64,000 nucleotides of DNA from positions 1 through 64,000 of the forward strand of contig JAIQFB010000018.1 in assembly GCA_020073485.1 (NCBI GenBank). The letters run 5' to 3'. Below, piece by piece: positions 16,522 to 24,182 of this stretch (its first letter is position 1; each line of letters starts with the position of its first letter). The position numbers and the translations under genes are program-made. The notes under the pieces are model-generated. The model did not search any database, had not been told where the DNA came from, and worked only from the letters and a program-made list of their open reading frames with translations. Source of the DNA: Terriglobia bacterium. Lineage in GTDB: Bacteria > Acidobacteriota > Terriglobia > Acidiferrales > UBA7541.

Positions 16522-18063
16522 ATGAATGACCATCGCAACGGCAAGCCTGCGGCCAAGGACCATTCCGCCCCAGCAGTCCTGACGCGCCGCCGCATTTTGC
16601 AGGGCGCGGGCGGCGTGTTTGCGGCAGCCGCGTTTCCCGCCGAGCGTCTGACGAGCGCGACTCAGCCTCCGCGCCAACAATCTCCGGTTCCGAAACCGCC
16701 TTCAGCACCTGGCGCCGATCTCACCGGGCAATTGGCACGCTACATGGCCGACGCACGCAACCGGGACCTTCCTCCGAAGGTCGCGCTGGAAGCCAAACAC
16801 CACATCCTCGACACGCTGGGCGCGATCGTTTCCGGCACGCATCTGAAGGCGGGAGAAATGGCCATCGCCTATGTGCGCGCGCAAGGCGGCACGCCGGAAG
16901 CTTCCGTCATCGGCGCGAATTTCAAGACTTCCGCGGTCAACGCCGCTTTTGCAAACGCCATGTCCGCTCACGGGGACGAAACCGATGACGTGGAACTTGC
17001 CACGCACGCGCATCCCGGTTCCTCTTCCGTGCCCGCCGCGTTGGCCATGGCGGAGCGCGAAGGCCGCTCGGGCGCCGAATTCCTGCGCGCCGTCACGCTC
17101 GGTTACGACATCTGCTGCCGATTCCTAACTGCGCTGGACACGGAAAACGTGCGCGGCACGCACCGCAGCTCGGAAGGTCTCGGTTCCACATTAGCCGCCG
17201 CCGCGGCAGCGGCGTCTCTCGCGCGTCTGGACGAAATGCAGATGCGCTACGTTCTTTCCTACGCCGCACAGCAGGCCTCCGGCCTCTGGAGCTGGACGCA
17301 GGATACCGAGCACGTGGAAAAGGCCTTCGATTTTGCCGGCATGGGCGCGCGCAACGGCGTTGGCGCCGCCACCATGGTCCAGGCAGGATTCACCGGCGTC
17401 CGCGACATTCTGGAGTGCGAGCACAACGTGCTCGAGGCGCTCTCCTCGCAACCGCGCCCGCAAGAAATGGTCGCGGGCCTCGGCAGCCGTTTTTGGATCG
17501 CCGAGACCTCCATCAAGACTTTTTCCTTCGGCTACCCCATCCAGTCCGCCCTCGACGCTTTCTTCACCCTGCGCAAGCAATATTCGCTGCGTGTGGACAA
17601 TATGGATCGCATCGTCGTACGTTTGCCGCCGGACGGCGCCGGCATCGTAGACAACAGTTCCATGCCGGACGTCAATCTGCAATACGCCATCGCGGTTGCT
17701 CTGGTGGATGGCGCTGTCTCTTTCGCCGATAGCCACTCCTACGAGCGCATGAAGGACCCGCAAATCCTTGCTGTGAAATCGCGCGTGCAACTCCTGGCCG
17801 ATCCGAAACTCGCCGACCTGGCCACCCCGCGCAGCGCCATCGTTGAGGTCACACTCAAGGACGGCCGCATCGTGAATCACTTCACGCGTTTTCCTCCCGG
17901 CACAAAGGAAAACCCGCTCGACACCGAAGGAGTAAACGCGAAGGTGCGCGACCTCATGGCGCCGATCCTGGGCGCCGAACGTACTGCGACTTTCATCCGG
18001 CGCGTGAACGCCCTGGAAGATGTTCGCGACGTACGCGAACTTCGACCTTTGTTTACGCTTTAG
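16522..18063 (+). CDS. MmgE/PrpD family protein with Tat-type signal (second copy)
   Basis: A 513-residue MmgE/PrpD protein. Residues 20-50 read LTRRRILQGAGGVFAAAAF, a plausible twin-arginine signal, so it should be exported. Family blocks include ILDTLGAIVSG, ANAMSAHGDETDD, HAHPGSSSVPAALA and KTFSFGYPIQSALDAF. The lysine and glycines of the family's catalytic loop can be followed, but the substrate cannot. The ATG at 16522 follows GGGGAGAAT. It is related in domain order, not closely in sequence, to the gene at 4686. The quinone oxidoreductase gene starts 57 bases downstream, so an operon is possible. Confidence 0.85.
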   Translation: MNDHRNGKPAAKDHSAPAVLTRRRILQGAGGVFAAAAFPAERLTSATQPPRQQSPVPKPPSAPGADLTGQLARYMADARNRDLPPKVALEAKHHILDTLGAIVSGTHLKAGEMAIAYVRAQGGTPEASVIGANFKTSAVNAAFANAMSAHGDETDDVELATHAHPGSSSVPAALAMAEREGRSGAEFLRAVTLGYDICCRFLTALDTENVRGTHRSSEGLGSTLAAAAAAASLARLDEMQMRYVLSYAAQQASGLWSWTQDTEHVEKAFDFAGMGARNGVGAATMVQAGFTGVRDILECEHNVLEALSSQPRPQEMVAGLGSRFWIAETSIKTFSFGYPIQSALDAFFTLRKQYSLRVDNMDRIVVRLPPDGAGIVDNSSMPDVNLQYAIAVALVDGAVSFADSHSYERMKDPQILAVKSRVQLLADPKLADLATPRSAIVEVTLKDGRIVNHFTRFPPGTKENPLDTEGVNAKVRDLMAPILGAERTATFIRRVNALEDVRDVRELRPLFTL

Positions 18064-18119
18064 CGTTCGCTGCACAAGCCGGGAGTGGAAGAACGGGAAA
18101 GGATTGCAAATCCGCGAAC

Positions 18120-19109
18120 ATGAGAGCGATACAAATCGACCGTTACGGCGGGCCTGAAGTTCTGGTTCGCCGCGAATTGCCGGTCCCTGGTCCGGGACCC
18201 GGCGAAGTCCTCGTCCGCCTGAAATACTCGGGCATCAACTTCATGGACATCCATACGCGGCAGGGAAAATACGCCGCTTCGCGAACCTATCCCGTCTCGC
18301 TGCCCACGACGCTTGGCATTGAGGGCTCCGGCACCATCGAGTCCCTCGGCTCCGGCGTTGAAGGTCTGCGAGTGGGCGACAACGTGGTCTATTGCATCTG
18401 CTGGGGCAGCTACGCCGACTACGCCATCGTCCCTGCATGGCGCGTAGCAAAGGTACCCGATGCTTTGCCGCTCGACATGGCCGCAGCGTCCATGTTCCAT
18501 GGGCTCACTGCGCATTATCTGGCAAACGATATCGGCAAGTTGGGGCCCGGCGTGACCTGCCTGGTGCATTCGGCCTCCGGAGGCATCGGCCAGTTGCTTA
18601 TACAACTCGGCAAGCGCATGGGCGCAACGGTCTATGCGACGACAAGCTCGGAAGCCAAAGCCGAAGTGGCCAGAAAACGCGGCGCGACGCAGGCATTTCT
18701 GTACGACAACGGCAGATTTGCCGACATCGTGCGCAATCTCACGAACGGCCGCGGCGTCGACGTCGTCTTCGATCCCATCGGTCGGCCCACGTTCCGCGAC
18801 ACCCTGCGCGCCACGCGAACCAAAGGCCTCGTGGTGAGTTTCGGTAGCGTTGGCGGGCCCATCGACGATATCAACCCGGTCGAACTGGGCGAGGCAGGCT
18901 CCTTATTTCTGACCCGCCCGCGGCTCGCCGATTATCTGTCCGACGCCGAAACAATTCGCCGCCGCGCGGCGGACATATTCGGAGCACTGATCGACGGCTC
19001 GCTTTCCATCGAAATCGCGGGCCGCCACCGCTTCGATCGGATCGAGCAGGCACACGAAGACCTGGAAGCGCGGCGCACGATCGGCAAGTCGATTTTGGAA
19101 ATCGCATAA
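18120..19109 (+). CDS. Zinc-independent quinone oxidoreductase (MDR family)
   Basis: A 329-residue medium-chain dehydrogenase/reductase. The N-terminal GroES-like domain contains the Qor signature GINFMDIHTRQGKY, and the Rossmann domain carries HSASGGIGQLLIQLGK. No structural or catalytic zinc cysteines are present, as in NADPH:quinone reductases. Probable role: NADPH-dependent reduction of quinones or enones in the cytoplasm. It follows the MmgE/PrpD gene by 57 bases on the same strand. Confidence 0.88.
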   Translation: MRAIQIDRYGGPEVLVRRELPVPGPGPGEVLVRLKYSGINFMDIHTRQGKYAASRTYPVSLPTTLGIEGSGTIESLGSGVEGLRVGDNVVYCICWGSYADYAIVPAWRVAKVPDALPLDMAAASMFHGLTAHYLANDIGKLGPGVTCLVHSASGGIGQLLIQLGKRMGATVYATTSSEAKAEVARKRGATQAFLYDNGRFADIVRNLTNGRGVDVVFDPIGRPTFRDTLRATRTKGLVVSFGSVGGPIDDINPVELGEAGSLFLTRPRLADYLSDAETIRRRAADIFGALIDGSLSIEIAGRHRFDRIEQAHEDLEARRTIGKSILEIA

Positions 19110-19233
19110 TTTGCAGGCGGCACCGAAGGGCGTCGGACCAGGGCTCCAATGGGTGATTTTCAAATGGAAGGCAGCCCGCCATGCAATCTCACGCCCCCTT
19201 GACAATCCCGCCCTTCCCCGACAGACTAGCGCC

Positions 19234-19689
19234 ATGAATTCCTTCTTCAAGCGGCTATTTCTGGCGGATTTTTGGAAGGGCCTGATCCTGACCTTCCGCA
19301 CGCAGAATCCCAAGAACATCTATACCGAGCAATATCCGCAAGAGCGGCCCATGGTGGCCGAGCGTTACCGCGGCGCGCCGCGCCTGAACATGAATCCTGA
19401 GACGGGCGAGACGCTGTGCATCGCCTGCAACCTGTGCTCGCTGGCCTGCCCGGAAAATCTGATCGTGGTCGGCTGGCACCGCGACGACGCCACGCGCCGC
19501 AAAGTCCTCACCAATTTTACCTACGATACTTCGCGCTGCATGTTCTGCGGATTGTGCGAGGACGCCTGCCCCACCGATTGCCTGGAATTGACCCAGGACT
19601 TCGAAATGGCTTCCTACACGCGCGAATCGGCGATCTGGGACCGGCACCGCCTGGAAGAAGGCCCCACGCCTGCCCGATACACGCGCTAA
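19234..19689 (+). CDS. nuoI: NADH-quinone oxidoreductase subunit I (NuoI)
   Basis: A 151-residue ferredoxin-type protein carrying two [4Fe-4S] clusters, with ligands in CIACNLCSLACP and CMFCGLCEDACP. In complex I these clusters (N6a, N6b) pass electrons along the peripheral arm. The N-terminal amphipathic segment and the stretch TRESAIWDRHRL at the end are typical of NuoI. No other nuo gene is near, so this is an isolated copy. ATG at 19234 is chosen by family length; no strong ribosome site is seen. The cell presumably has a full nuo cluster elsewhere, or has a split one. Confidence 0.88.
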   Translation: MNSFFKRLFLADFWKGLILTFRTQNPKNIYTEQYPQERPMVAERYRGAPRLNMNPETGETLCIACNLCSLACPENLIVVGWHRDDATRRKVLTNFTYDTSRCMFCGLCEDACPTDCLELTQDFEMASYTRESAIWDRHRLEEGPTPARYTR

Positions 19690-19701
19690 TCTCAACGAAA
19701 G

Positions 19702-19768
19702 TTTTGCAGGGCACGGCTTCAGTCGCGCCGCAAATTATTTAGAACGCGTCCGGCTCTAGCCGCTGGCC
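19702..19768 (+). repeat. Dispersed GGGCACGGCTTCAG repeat, copy 2
   Basis: Reads AGGGCACGGCTTCAGTCGCG and, after a spacer, CGGCTCTAGCCGCTGGC. It is the second copy of the element at 16287-16352. A small palindrome, CCTATT-CAAAT-AGGAATAGG, follows directly. Confidence 0.6.
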
Positions 19769-19873
19769 TATTCAAATAGGAATAGGCGCAAGGGCTTCCT
19801 AGCCCCTCACGAATTCCGCAGTTCTAAAAGAATCACCCTTCTGCAATCCGTCCGCATGGCTTAAGATTCCAAT

Positions 19874-20854
19874 ATGGAACTTCGTAAAGACCCCATCACC
19901 CGCAGCTGGGTGGTTGTCGGACACAGAAAAGACACCTGCGAAACCACCGGGGGATGCCCGTTTTGCCCCGCGAAGATTGATTCAACACCCACGCTGCTGC
20001 GCTTTCCGGCTCAGGGCCCCTGGCAAGTCGCGGTCATCCCACATCCGGACCCGCTATACCGCGTGGAGGGCGAATCGGGCCGCCGCGCCGACGGAATTTA
20101 TGACGCCATGCAGCCGGTAGGCGCCGACGAAATGGTCATCGAAACCCCGCAGCACGACCGCAAATTCGAGGACTTGAGCGAAGACCAGATCGTGCTGGTG
20201 CTGGACGCCTGGAAACAGCGCATCGAGGATCTCAAGCGCGACCTCCGCTTCAAATACGTTTCCGTCTACAAGAATTACGGGCCACTTGCCGGACAGGAAG
20301 GTTCGCACGCCCACTCGCAGGTGACTGCAACCACGTTTGTGCCCCGCAGAATTCTCTACGAACTGCGAGCTTCGCGCGAATGGTACGCGGAAAAGGAACG
20401 CTGCGTCTTCTGCGATATCGTGAAGCAGGAGGAGCGCCAGGCGAAACGCATTGTGGATACGCAGGGCGACTACGTGGCCCTGTGCCCGTACGCCTCACGC
20501 GTGCCGTTTGAGGTCTGGATCCTGGATCGCAAGCACAATCATCTGTTTGAGCGCCAGCGCCCGGACTCCAATCGCCGCCAGCTGGCCGCGCTGCTGCGCC
20601 GCATTCTGCTGCGCATCCGGCAAGTCGCGCCCGCATATCATATGGTTGTCCATTCCGCCCCCAATTTGCGGCATCCCAAGGGGGAAAAATCTTCATACTG
20701 GAAATCCATCGCGGACGATTACCACTGGCATATCGAAATCCTGCCCATTGTCGAGACGCGCAGCAAGTCCTACAGCATCAAGGAAGTCTATTACAACGCG
20801 TTGATGCCCGAAGAGGCGGCCGAGCGCCTGCGCAAACTGGAAATCCATTCGTGA
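19874..20854 (+). CDS. galT: Galactose-1-phosphate uridylyltransferase-like protein
   Basis: A 326-residue HIT-superfamily nucleotidyl transferase. A CPFC pair near residue 28 and CVFCDI near residue 180 provide possible zinc ligands. The histidine-triad active site reads SHAHSQVTAT, and the second half ends with YHWHIEILP, as in GalT. The protein could transfer UMP to galactose 1-phosphate, though bacterial relatives include ADP-glucose phosphorylases and diadenosine phosphorylases, so the sugar is not certain. It heads an operon with ydcF: its stop overlaps the next start as GTGA. Confidence 0.82.
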   Translation: MELRKDPITRSWVVVGHRKDTCETTGGCPFCPAKIDSTPTLLRFPAQGPWQVAVIPHPDPLYRVEGESGRRADGIYDAMQPVGADEMVIETPQHDRKFEDLSEDQIVLVLDAWKQRIEDLKRDLRFKYVSVYKNYGPLAGQEGSHAHSQVTATTFVPRRILYELRASREWYAEKERCVFCDIVKQEERQAKRIVDTQGDYVALCPYASRVPFEVWILDRKHNHLFERQRPDSNRRQLAALLRRILLRIRQVAPAYHMVVHSAPNLRHPKGEKSSYWKSIADDYHWHIEILPIVETRSKSYSIKEVYYNALMPEEAAERLRKLEIHS

Positions 20855-21555
20855 AGAGGCGCGGCGAACACGGCGGCATCTTTTTTCGTCTCTTGTTCCT
20901 GCTCGTGTTCATCGCCTTTTTTGCATTTCTCTATGTGGTCCGCCACCCCCTGATGCGCCTGGCGGGAGAATTTTGGGTGCTCAACGATCCCGCCGCATCC
21001 GCCGACGTCATCATTGTATTGGGAGACGACAACTACGCCGGCGACCGCGCGTTTCACGCGGCGGAATTGTATCGTTCCGGCGTCGCCCCCGTGGTCGTGG
21101 CCAGCGGCCGCATGCTGCGCGCCAACGTGAGCGTTGCCGACTTGATCGGGCACGACCTGGAATCGTTCGGAATTCCGGCTTCGGCGGTGGTGCGGTTTTC
21201 GCAGCGCGCCTCCAACACGAAGCAGGAGGCCGAGGCGCTCTCCGGTTTGATCGCCCGCAGCGGCTGGAAACGTATTTTGATCGTCACCTCCAATTACCAC
21301 GCCCGGCGCGCCGAATTCATTTTCGATCGCGTGCTTCCGCCGGGCCTCAGCCTGCATGTGAGCGCCGCGCGCGATTCCGAATTTAATCCTTCGGACTGGT
21401 GGGAAACGCGCACGGGCCAAAAGCTTTTCCTGGACGAACTGCTAGGCTACACGGCAGCGCGCTGGGAACTGCGCGGCCACTCGGCCGGCGGGGGCGCCGC
21501 CGTCCTGTCCGGAATTTTTACCCGGCGATTCGAGAAAAGATTATTAAACAATTGA
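20851..21555 (+). CDS. YdcF/DUF218 family membrane-anchored protein
   Basis: A 234-residue protein with one N-terminal membrane helix (IFFRLLFLLVFIAFFAFLYVV) and a DUF218 domain: ADVIIVLGDD, ASNTKQEAEAL and ILIVTSNYHARRAEFIF. DUF218 proteins such as ElyC and SanA act in envelope biogenesis, including maintenance of lipid carriers and vancomycin resistance at high temperature; this copy's job is unknown. It starts with GTG overlapping the galT stop by four bases, so translation is coupled. Confidence 0.85.
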   Translation: MKRRGEHGGIFFRLLFLLVFIAFFAFLYVVRHPLMRLAGEFWVLNDPAASADVIIVLGDDNYAGDRAFHAAELYRSGVAPVVVASGRMLRANVSVADLIGHDLESFGIPASAVVRFSQRASNTKQEAEALSGLIARSGWKRILIVTSNYHARRAEFIFDRVLPPGLSLHVSAARDSEFNPSDWWETRTGQKLFLDELLGYTAARWELRGHSAGGGAAVLSGIFTRRFEKRLLNN

Positions 21556-21600
21556 TTGCATCGGAATATACTGACCGTATCTGATTGGAAACACACCCGG

Positions 21601-21629
21601 TTTACAGGTTCCGCGCCCGGCACTATAGT
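21601..21629 (+). promoter_or_regulatory. Sigma-70-type promoter for bactofilin operon
   Basis: TTTACA at 21601-21606 and TATAGT at 21624-21629 with a 17-base spacer, each one mismatch from consensus. The predicted transcript starts near 21636, about 73 bases before the bactofilin ATG. Confidence 0.6.
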
Positions 21630-21708
21630 TTTACTTCACCGTCCTCTCCGGGCTGCTTTGTGATAGCCCCCGCCCTGCGGTCACGGAGTTTCGGTTGGGG
21701 AGAAATTC

Positions 21709-22248
21709 ATGTGGCGTAAACCAGAAGATTCCAAACCCGTATCACCCGCAGCCGAAAATCCGCCGGTTCCAGTGCGCGTGGATCCGCCCGTGCGAACCGT
21801 TGCGGGACTCACCGCCGAAGTCGTGCAGCCTTCCGGCGGAGTAGTCACCTCGACGCTCCTGATCAAGGGCGAAATTCAGGGCAAGGAAGACTTGTACATC
21901 GACGGGGAAGTGCAGGGCACCATCCGCCTGTCCGAGGGCCGCGTCACCGTCGGGCCGCACGGCAAGATTTCGGCCAATGTGGACGCCCGGGAAGTCATCG
22001 TGCGTGGAAAAGTGAAGGGCTCCGTGCATGGCCGGGATCGCGTGGAAGTCGGACGCACCGGAGAAATCCGCGGGGACATCCTGACCAGCCGCCTGGCGAT
22101 CGAGGAGGGCGCGCAGATGCACAGCAAGGTGGAGATTACACGCGCCGCGGTCTCGCAAAATGCGCGTCCCGCAACGACCTCGCCTGCGGCAACAGCCTCG
22201 CTTCCGCAGCCCGTGGCGCTGAAGGCGGGCGGGGAAGCCGCGAACTAA
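21709..22248 (+). CDS. Bactofilin
   Basis: A 179-residue cytoskeletal protein. The central right-handed beta-helix (residues about 48-145) has repeats with regular glycines, as in LLIKGEIQGKEDLYIDGEVQG and VIVRGKVKGSVHGRDRVEVG. Proline-rich tails flank it at both ends, typical for bactofilins, which polymerise into membrane-bound scaffolds that place cell-wall or stalk enzymes. A promoter lies at 21601. The methyltransferase gene starts two bases after the stop, so the two are an operon. Confidence 0.92.
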   Translation: MWRKPEDSKPVSPAAENPPVPVRVDPPVRTVAGLTAEVVQPSGGVVTSTLLIKGEIQGKEDLYIDGEVQGTIRLSEGRVTVGPHGKISANVDAREVIVRGKVKGSVHGRDRVEVGRTGEIRGDILTSRLAIEEGAQMHSKVEITRAAVSQNARPATTSPAATASLPQPVALKAGGEAAN

Positions 22249-22249
22249 C

Positions 22250-22993
22250 ATGAGTTTCTTCAATAAATCGCGATCGGGAAACATCTCGGAATCTTCCCGG
22301 CATGGCGCCCCCCACGGCGTGCACGCGGCTCCGCCCGCAGGGGTAGCCACCATGAACCATTCATCGGCTGTTTCCACGGCAAATCCGAAACCGGGGCGCC
22401 TTTCCAACGGCCTGAAGGAATTCTTGTTCCAATTGGACGGCATCGGGCGCGGCCATTTGCTGGACATGGGGCCAGCACGCCAGACAACTCTGAATTTTTT
22501 TATTGAGCGCGGGTTCAAGGTCTATACCGACGACTTGTTGACCACCTGGAAAATTTTCTTGGATGCCGACGAACAGCGCAAAAGGGAACTCGCGCCCGAC
22601 GCGGACCGCTCCGAGATGACGCCGGCGGGGCGCGCCGAACGGTTCCTGGACACCACGTTGCAATATCCGGAAGGCACGTTTGACGCCGTACTCCTGTGGG
22701 ATATCCTCGATTATCTGGATACCGAGTTGATGACCCGTCTGGCCGCAAGGCTGACCTCGCTGGTCCGGGAGGGCGGCGTGGTTTTCGCCATCTTCCACGC
22801 GCGCAAACCGGAAACCTTTCATCGCTACCGCGTGATGGACGCGCAGAACCTGGAATTGATCCCGGCCACCAGCCCGTTCGCTCCGCAACGCGTTTTCCAA
22901 AACCGGGAAATTTCCGACCTGTTCCGCAGATACCGCTCTTCCAAAACTTTCGTCGGGCGCGACCAGTTGCGCGAAGGCCTTTTCGTAAAGTAA
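22250..22993 (+). CDS. SAM-dependent methyltransferase-like protein
   Basis: A 247-residue protein. Residues 1-55 are low-complexity and rich in Ser, Pro and His. The rest looks like a class I methyltransferase: GRGHLLDMGPARQTTLNFF aligns with the SAM-binding motif I but with the usual glycine pattern altered (DMGPA instead of DxGxG), and FDAVLLWDILDYLD matches motif IV. The altered motif I leaves the activity uncertain. It is coupled to bactofilin, which suggests a shared envelope or shape role (inference). Confidence 0.7.
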   Translation: MSFFNKSRSGNISESSRHGAPHGVHAAPPAGVATMNHSSAVSTANPKPGRLSNGLKEFLFQLDGIGRGHLLDMGPARQTTLNFFIERGFKVYTDDLLTTWKIFLDADEQRKRELAPDADRSEMTPAGRAERFLDTTLQYPEGTFDAVLLWDILDYLDTELMTRLAARLTSLVREGGVVFAIFHARKPETFHRYRVMDAQNLELIPATSPFAPQRVFQNREISDLFRRYRSSKTFVGRDQLREGLFVK

Positions 22994-23045
22994 GGCCTCC
23001 TTTCAAATCCTTCTATTTCCTTGGCTCAGTTGGATTTAACCGGCA

Positions 23046-23070
23046 AGCGCCGCTTCCCATGGGAGCGGCG
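23046..23070. repeat. Short GC-rich palindrome
   Basis: Nearly perfect inverted repeat GCGCCGCTTCCC / GGGAGCGGCGC with one extra T, followed on the plus strand by CATAAAAAAA. It lies between two convergent genes; the run of A is on the wrong side for a plus-strand terminator. Confidence 0.4.
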
Positions 23071-23263
23071 CATAAAAAAACAGTTAGCACTCTTGCCAAA
23101 TGGAATGCACCGGAGTAGAAGGGAATTGTAGCTCGAACGGCCGGGAGGCGAGTATGACTCCACCGGACTTAGAGCGTTAACAGCCGACATCACACCGCTC
23201 ATGCGGTGCGTGCCGCGCCGGACGTCAAACATACGTCGGTACGGCAATTGCAAAAGTGCTATA

Positions 23264-23287
23264 ACGGGGAGCCGCCAGGCTCCCCGT
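23264..23287 (-). terminator. Hairpin terminator
   Basis: Ten-base perfect stem ACGGGGAGCC / GGCTCCCCGT with a four-base loop, beginning at the stop codon of the minus-strand gene 23287-23517. The following sequence has only a weak T-run (TTATAGCACTTTTGC). Confidence 0.5.
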
Positions 23288-23517
23288 CATGGTTTAGGAT
23301 GCGACTGGGCCAGGTTGTTTCGGGAATGTCTCCCGCGGGCCCTGCTAACCTTGAGCTTGTGATTGCGGTAGCGTTTCGCCGGTTTCTCTACCTTGTTTTT
23401 TCTCACCCGGGTTGCGGGCGCAGGCGGCATTGCCGCGCCGGCTCGCGCGGGAGCCCAGGGAGAAAACAAAGAAAGCCCCGCAACCAGCAGGAGCGCACCG
23501 CGTGTAAGTCTCTTCAC
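23287..23517 (-). CDS. Small secreted basic protein
   Basis: A 76-residue protein with a signal peptide (GALLLVAGLSLFSPWAPARAGA) and a mature part of about 45 residues that is strongly basic (Lys, Arg and His rich). The start is GTG at 23517 with a strong GGAGGAA ribosome site eight bases away. No family is recognised. The charge could suit binding to the cell wall, lipopolysaccharide or nucleic acids; this is speculation. Confidence 0.55.
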   Translation of the reverse strand: MKRLTRGALLLVAGLSLFSPWAPARAGAAMPPAPATRVRKNKVEKPAKRYRNHKLKVSRARGRHSRNNLAQSHPKP

Positions 23518-23620
23518 AGCGTTTCCTCCACCTGGAATTGAGACTGGGGATCGAGTGGCACAAATAATGACAAATAACCGGTGAATTCGTAAAGGGAATA
23601 TTTCGAGGGCCAGAAAAAAC

Positions 23621-23645
23621 GGGCGGCACGCTGACCGTGCCGCCC
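23621..23645 (-). terminator. Rho-independent terminator
   Basis: Ten-base stem GGGCGGCACG / CGTGCCGCCC with a five-base loop. On the minus strand it is followed by GTTTTTTCTGG. It ends the transcript of the small membrane gene at 23714-23893. Confidence 0.8.
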
Positions 23646-23713
23646 ATGCTTATCCCCCCGGTAGGGAAAGCATCACACTCTTTGCATCAATCCTTGCCGG
23701 CGCCGCGCCGGGA

Positions 23714-23893
23714 CTAACCGCCCACGCGGGCGTTCCACATCCAGCGAATGATGTCGCGCTGGTAGAGGATGACATTGGACTGCCACAGGATGGCCCAAAG
23801 CATGAGGCCCATGGTAGCCGCAGCCACGGCCAGCGCCATGGCAAGGTGCGATTCCGCTGCCGGCACGCTCAGACGGCGAAGGACTCGAAGCAT
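23714..23893 (-). CDS. Small single-span membrane protein
   Basis: A 59-residue protein with one hydrophobic helix (MALAVAAATMGLMLWAILW) followed by a short amphipathic tail ending WMWNARVGG. The ATG at 23893 has AGGAG seven bases upstream; the ATG at 23899 is adjacent to it and less likely. A perfect terminator lies downstream. I have the impression that similar short proteins are frequent in Acidobacteriota, without a known role. Confidence 0.6.
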   Translation of the reverse strand: MLRVLRRLSVPAAESHLAMALAVAAATMGLMLWAILWQSNVILYQRDIIRWMWNARVGG

Positions 23894-24182
23894 CGGCATT
23901 CTCCTGGCGTCCACCCGCAAGCCGCAACTTCCGGCCTGCGTTTCCGATTTCGCGAGCGCTGGCTGAATTCCTTGCTGGCCGCGCTCAAGGAATACAATGG
24001 CAAGCGGAGGGCCATGCGGAATGCAAAGTGTTCCCGCCTGTAAGTCCGTTATCGCCCGCAAATTGGTTATGCGGCAAGGATGAAGTTGCGCCGGGAGCGG
24101 TCCAGAATTTAGCGTAAAGGTGTCCGCGGATTACCAATGTGTGAAAAGCAGTTCCCAAATGGAAGTACTAGAACTGCTGGAA

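Noticed and set aside
19199-19204. TTGACA as a promoter for nuoI
   Set aside because: No acceptable -10 box lies 16-18 bases downstream, and the nuoI ATG would be too close to the start.
23084-23092. TTAGCACTC, the left half of a CIRCE heat-shock operator
   Set aside because: The right half (GAGTGCTAA) is not present at the nine-base distance; only GAATGC remains. No groE or dnaK gene is next to it.
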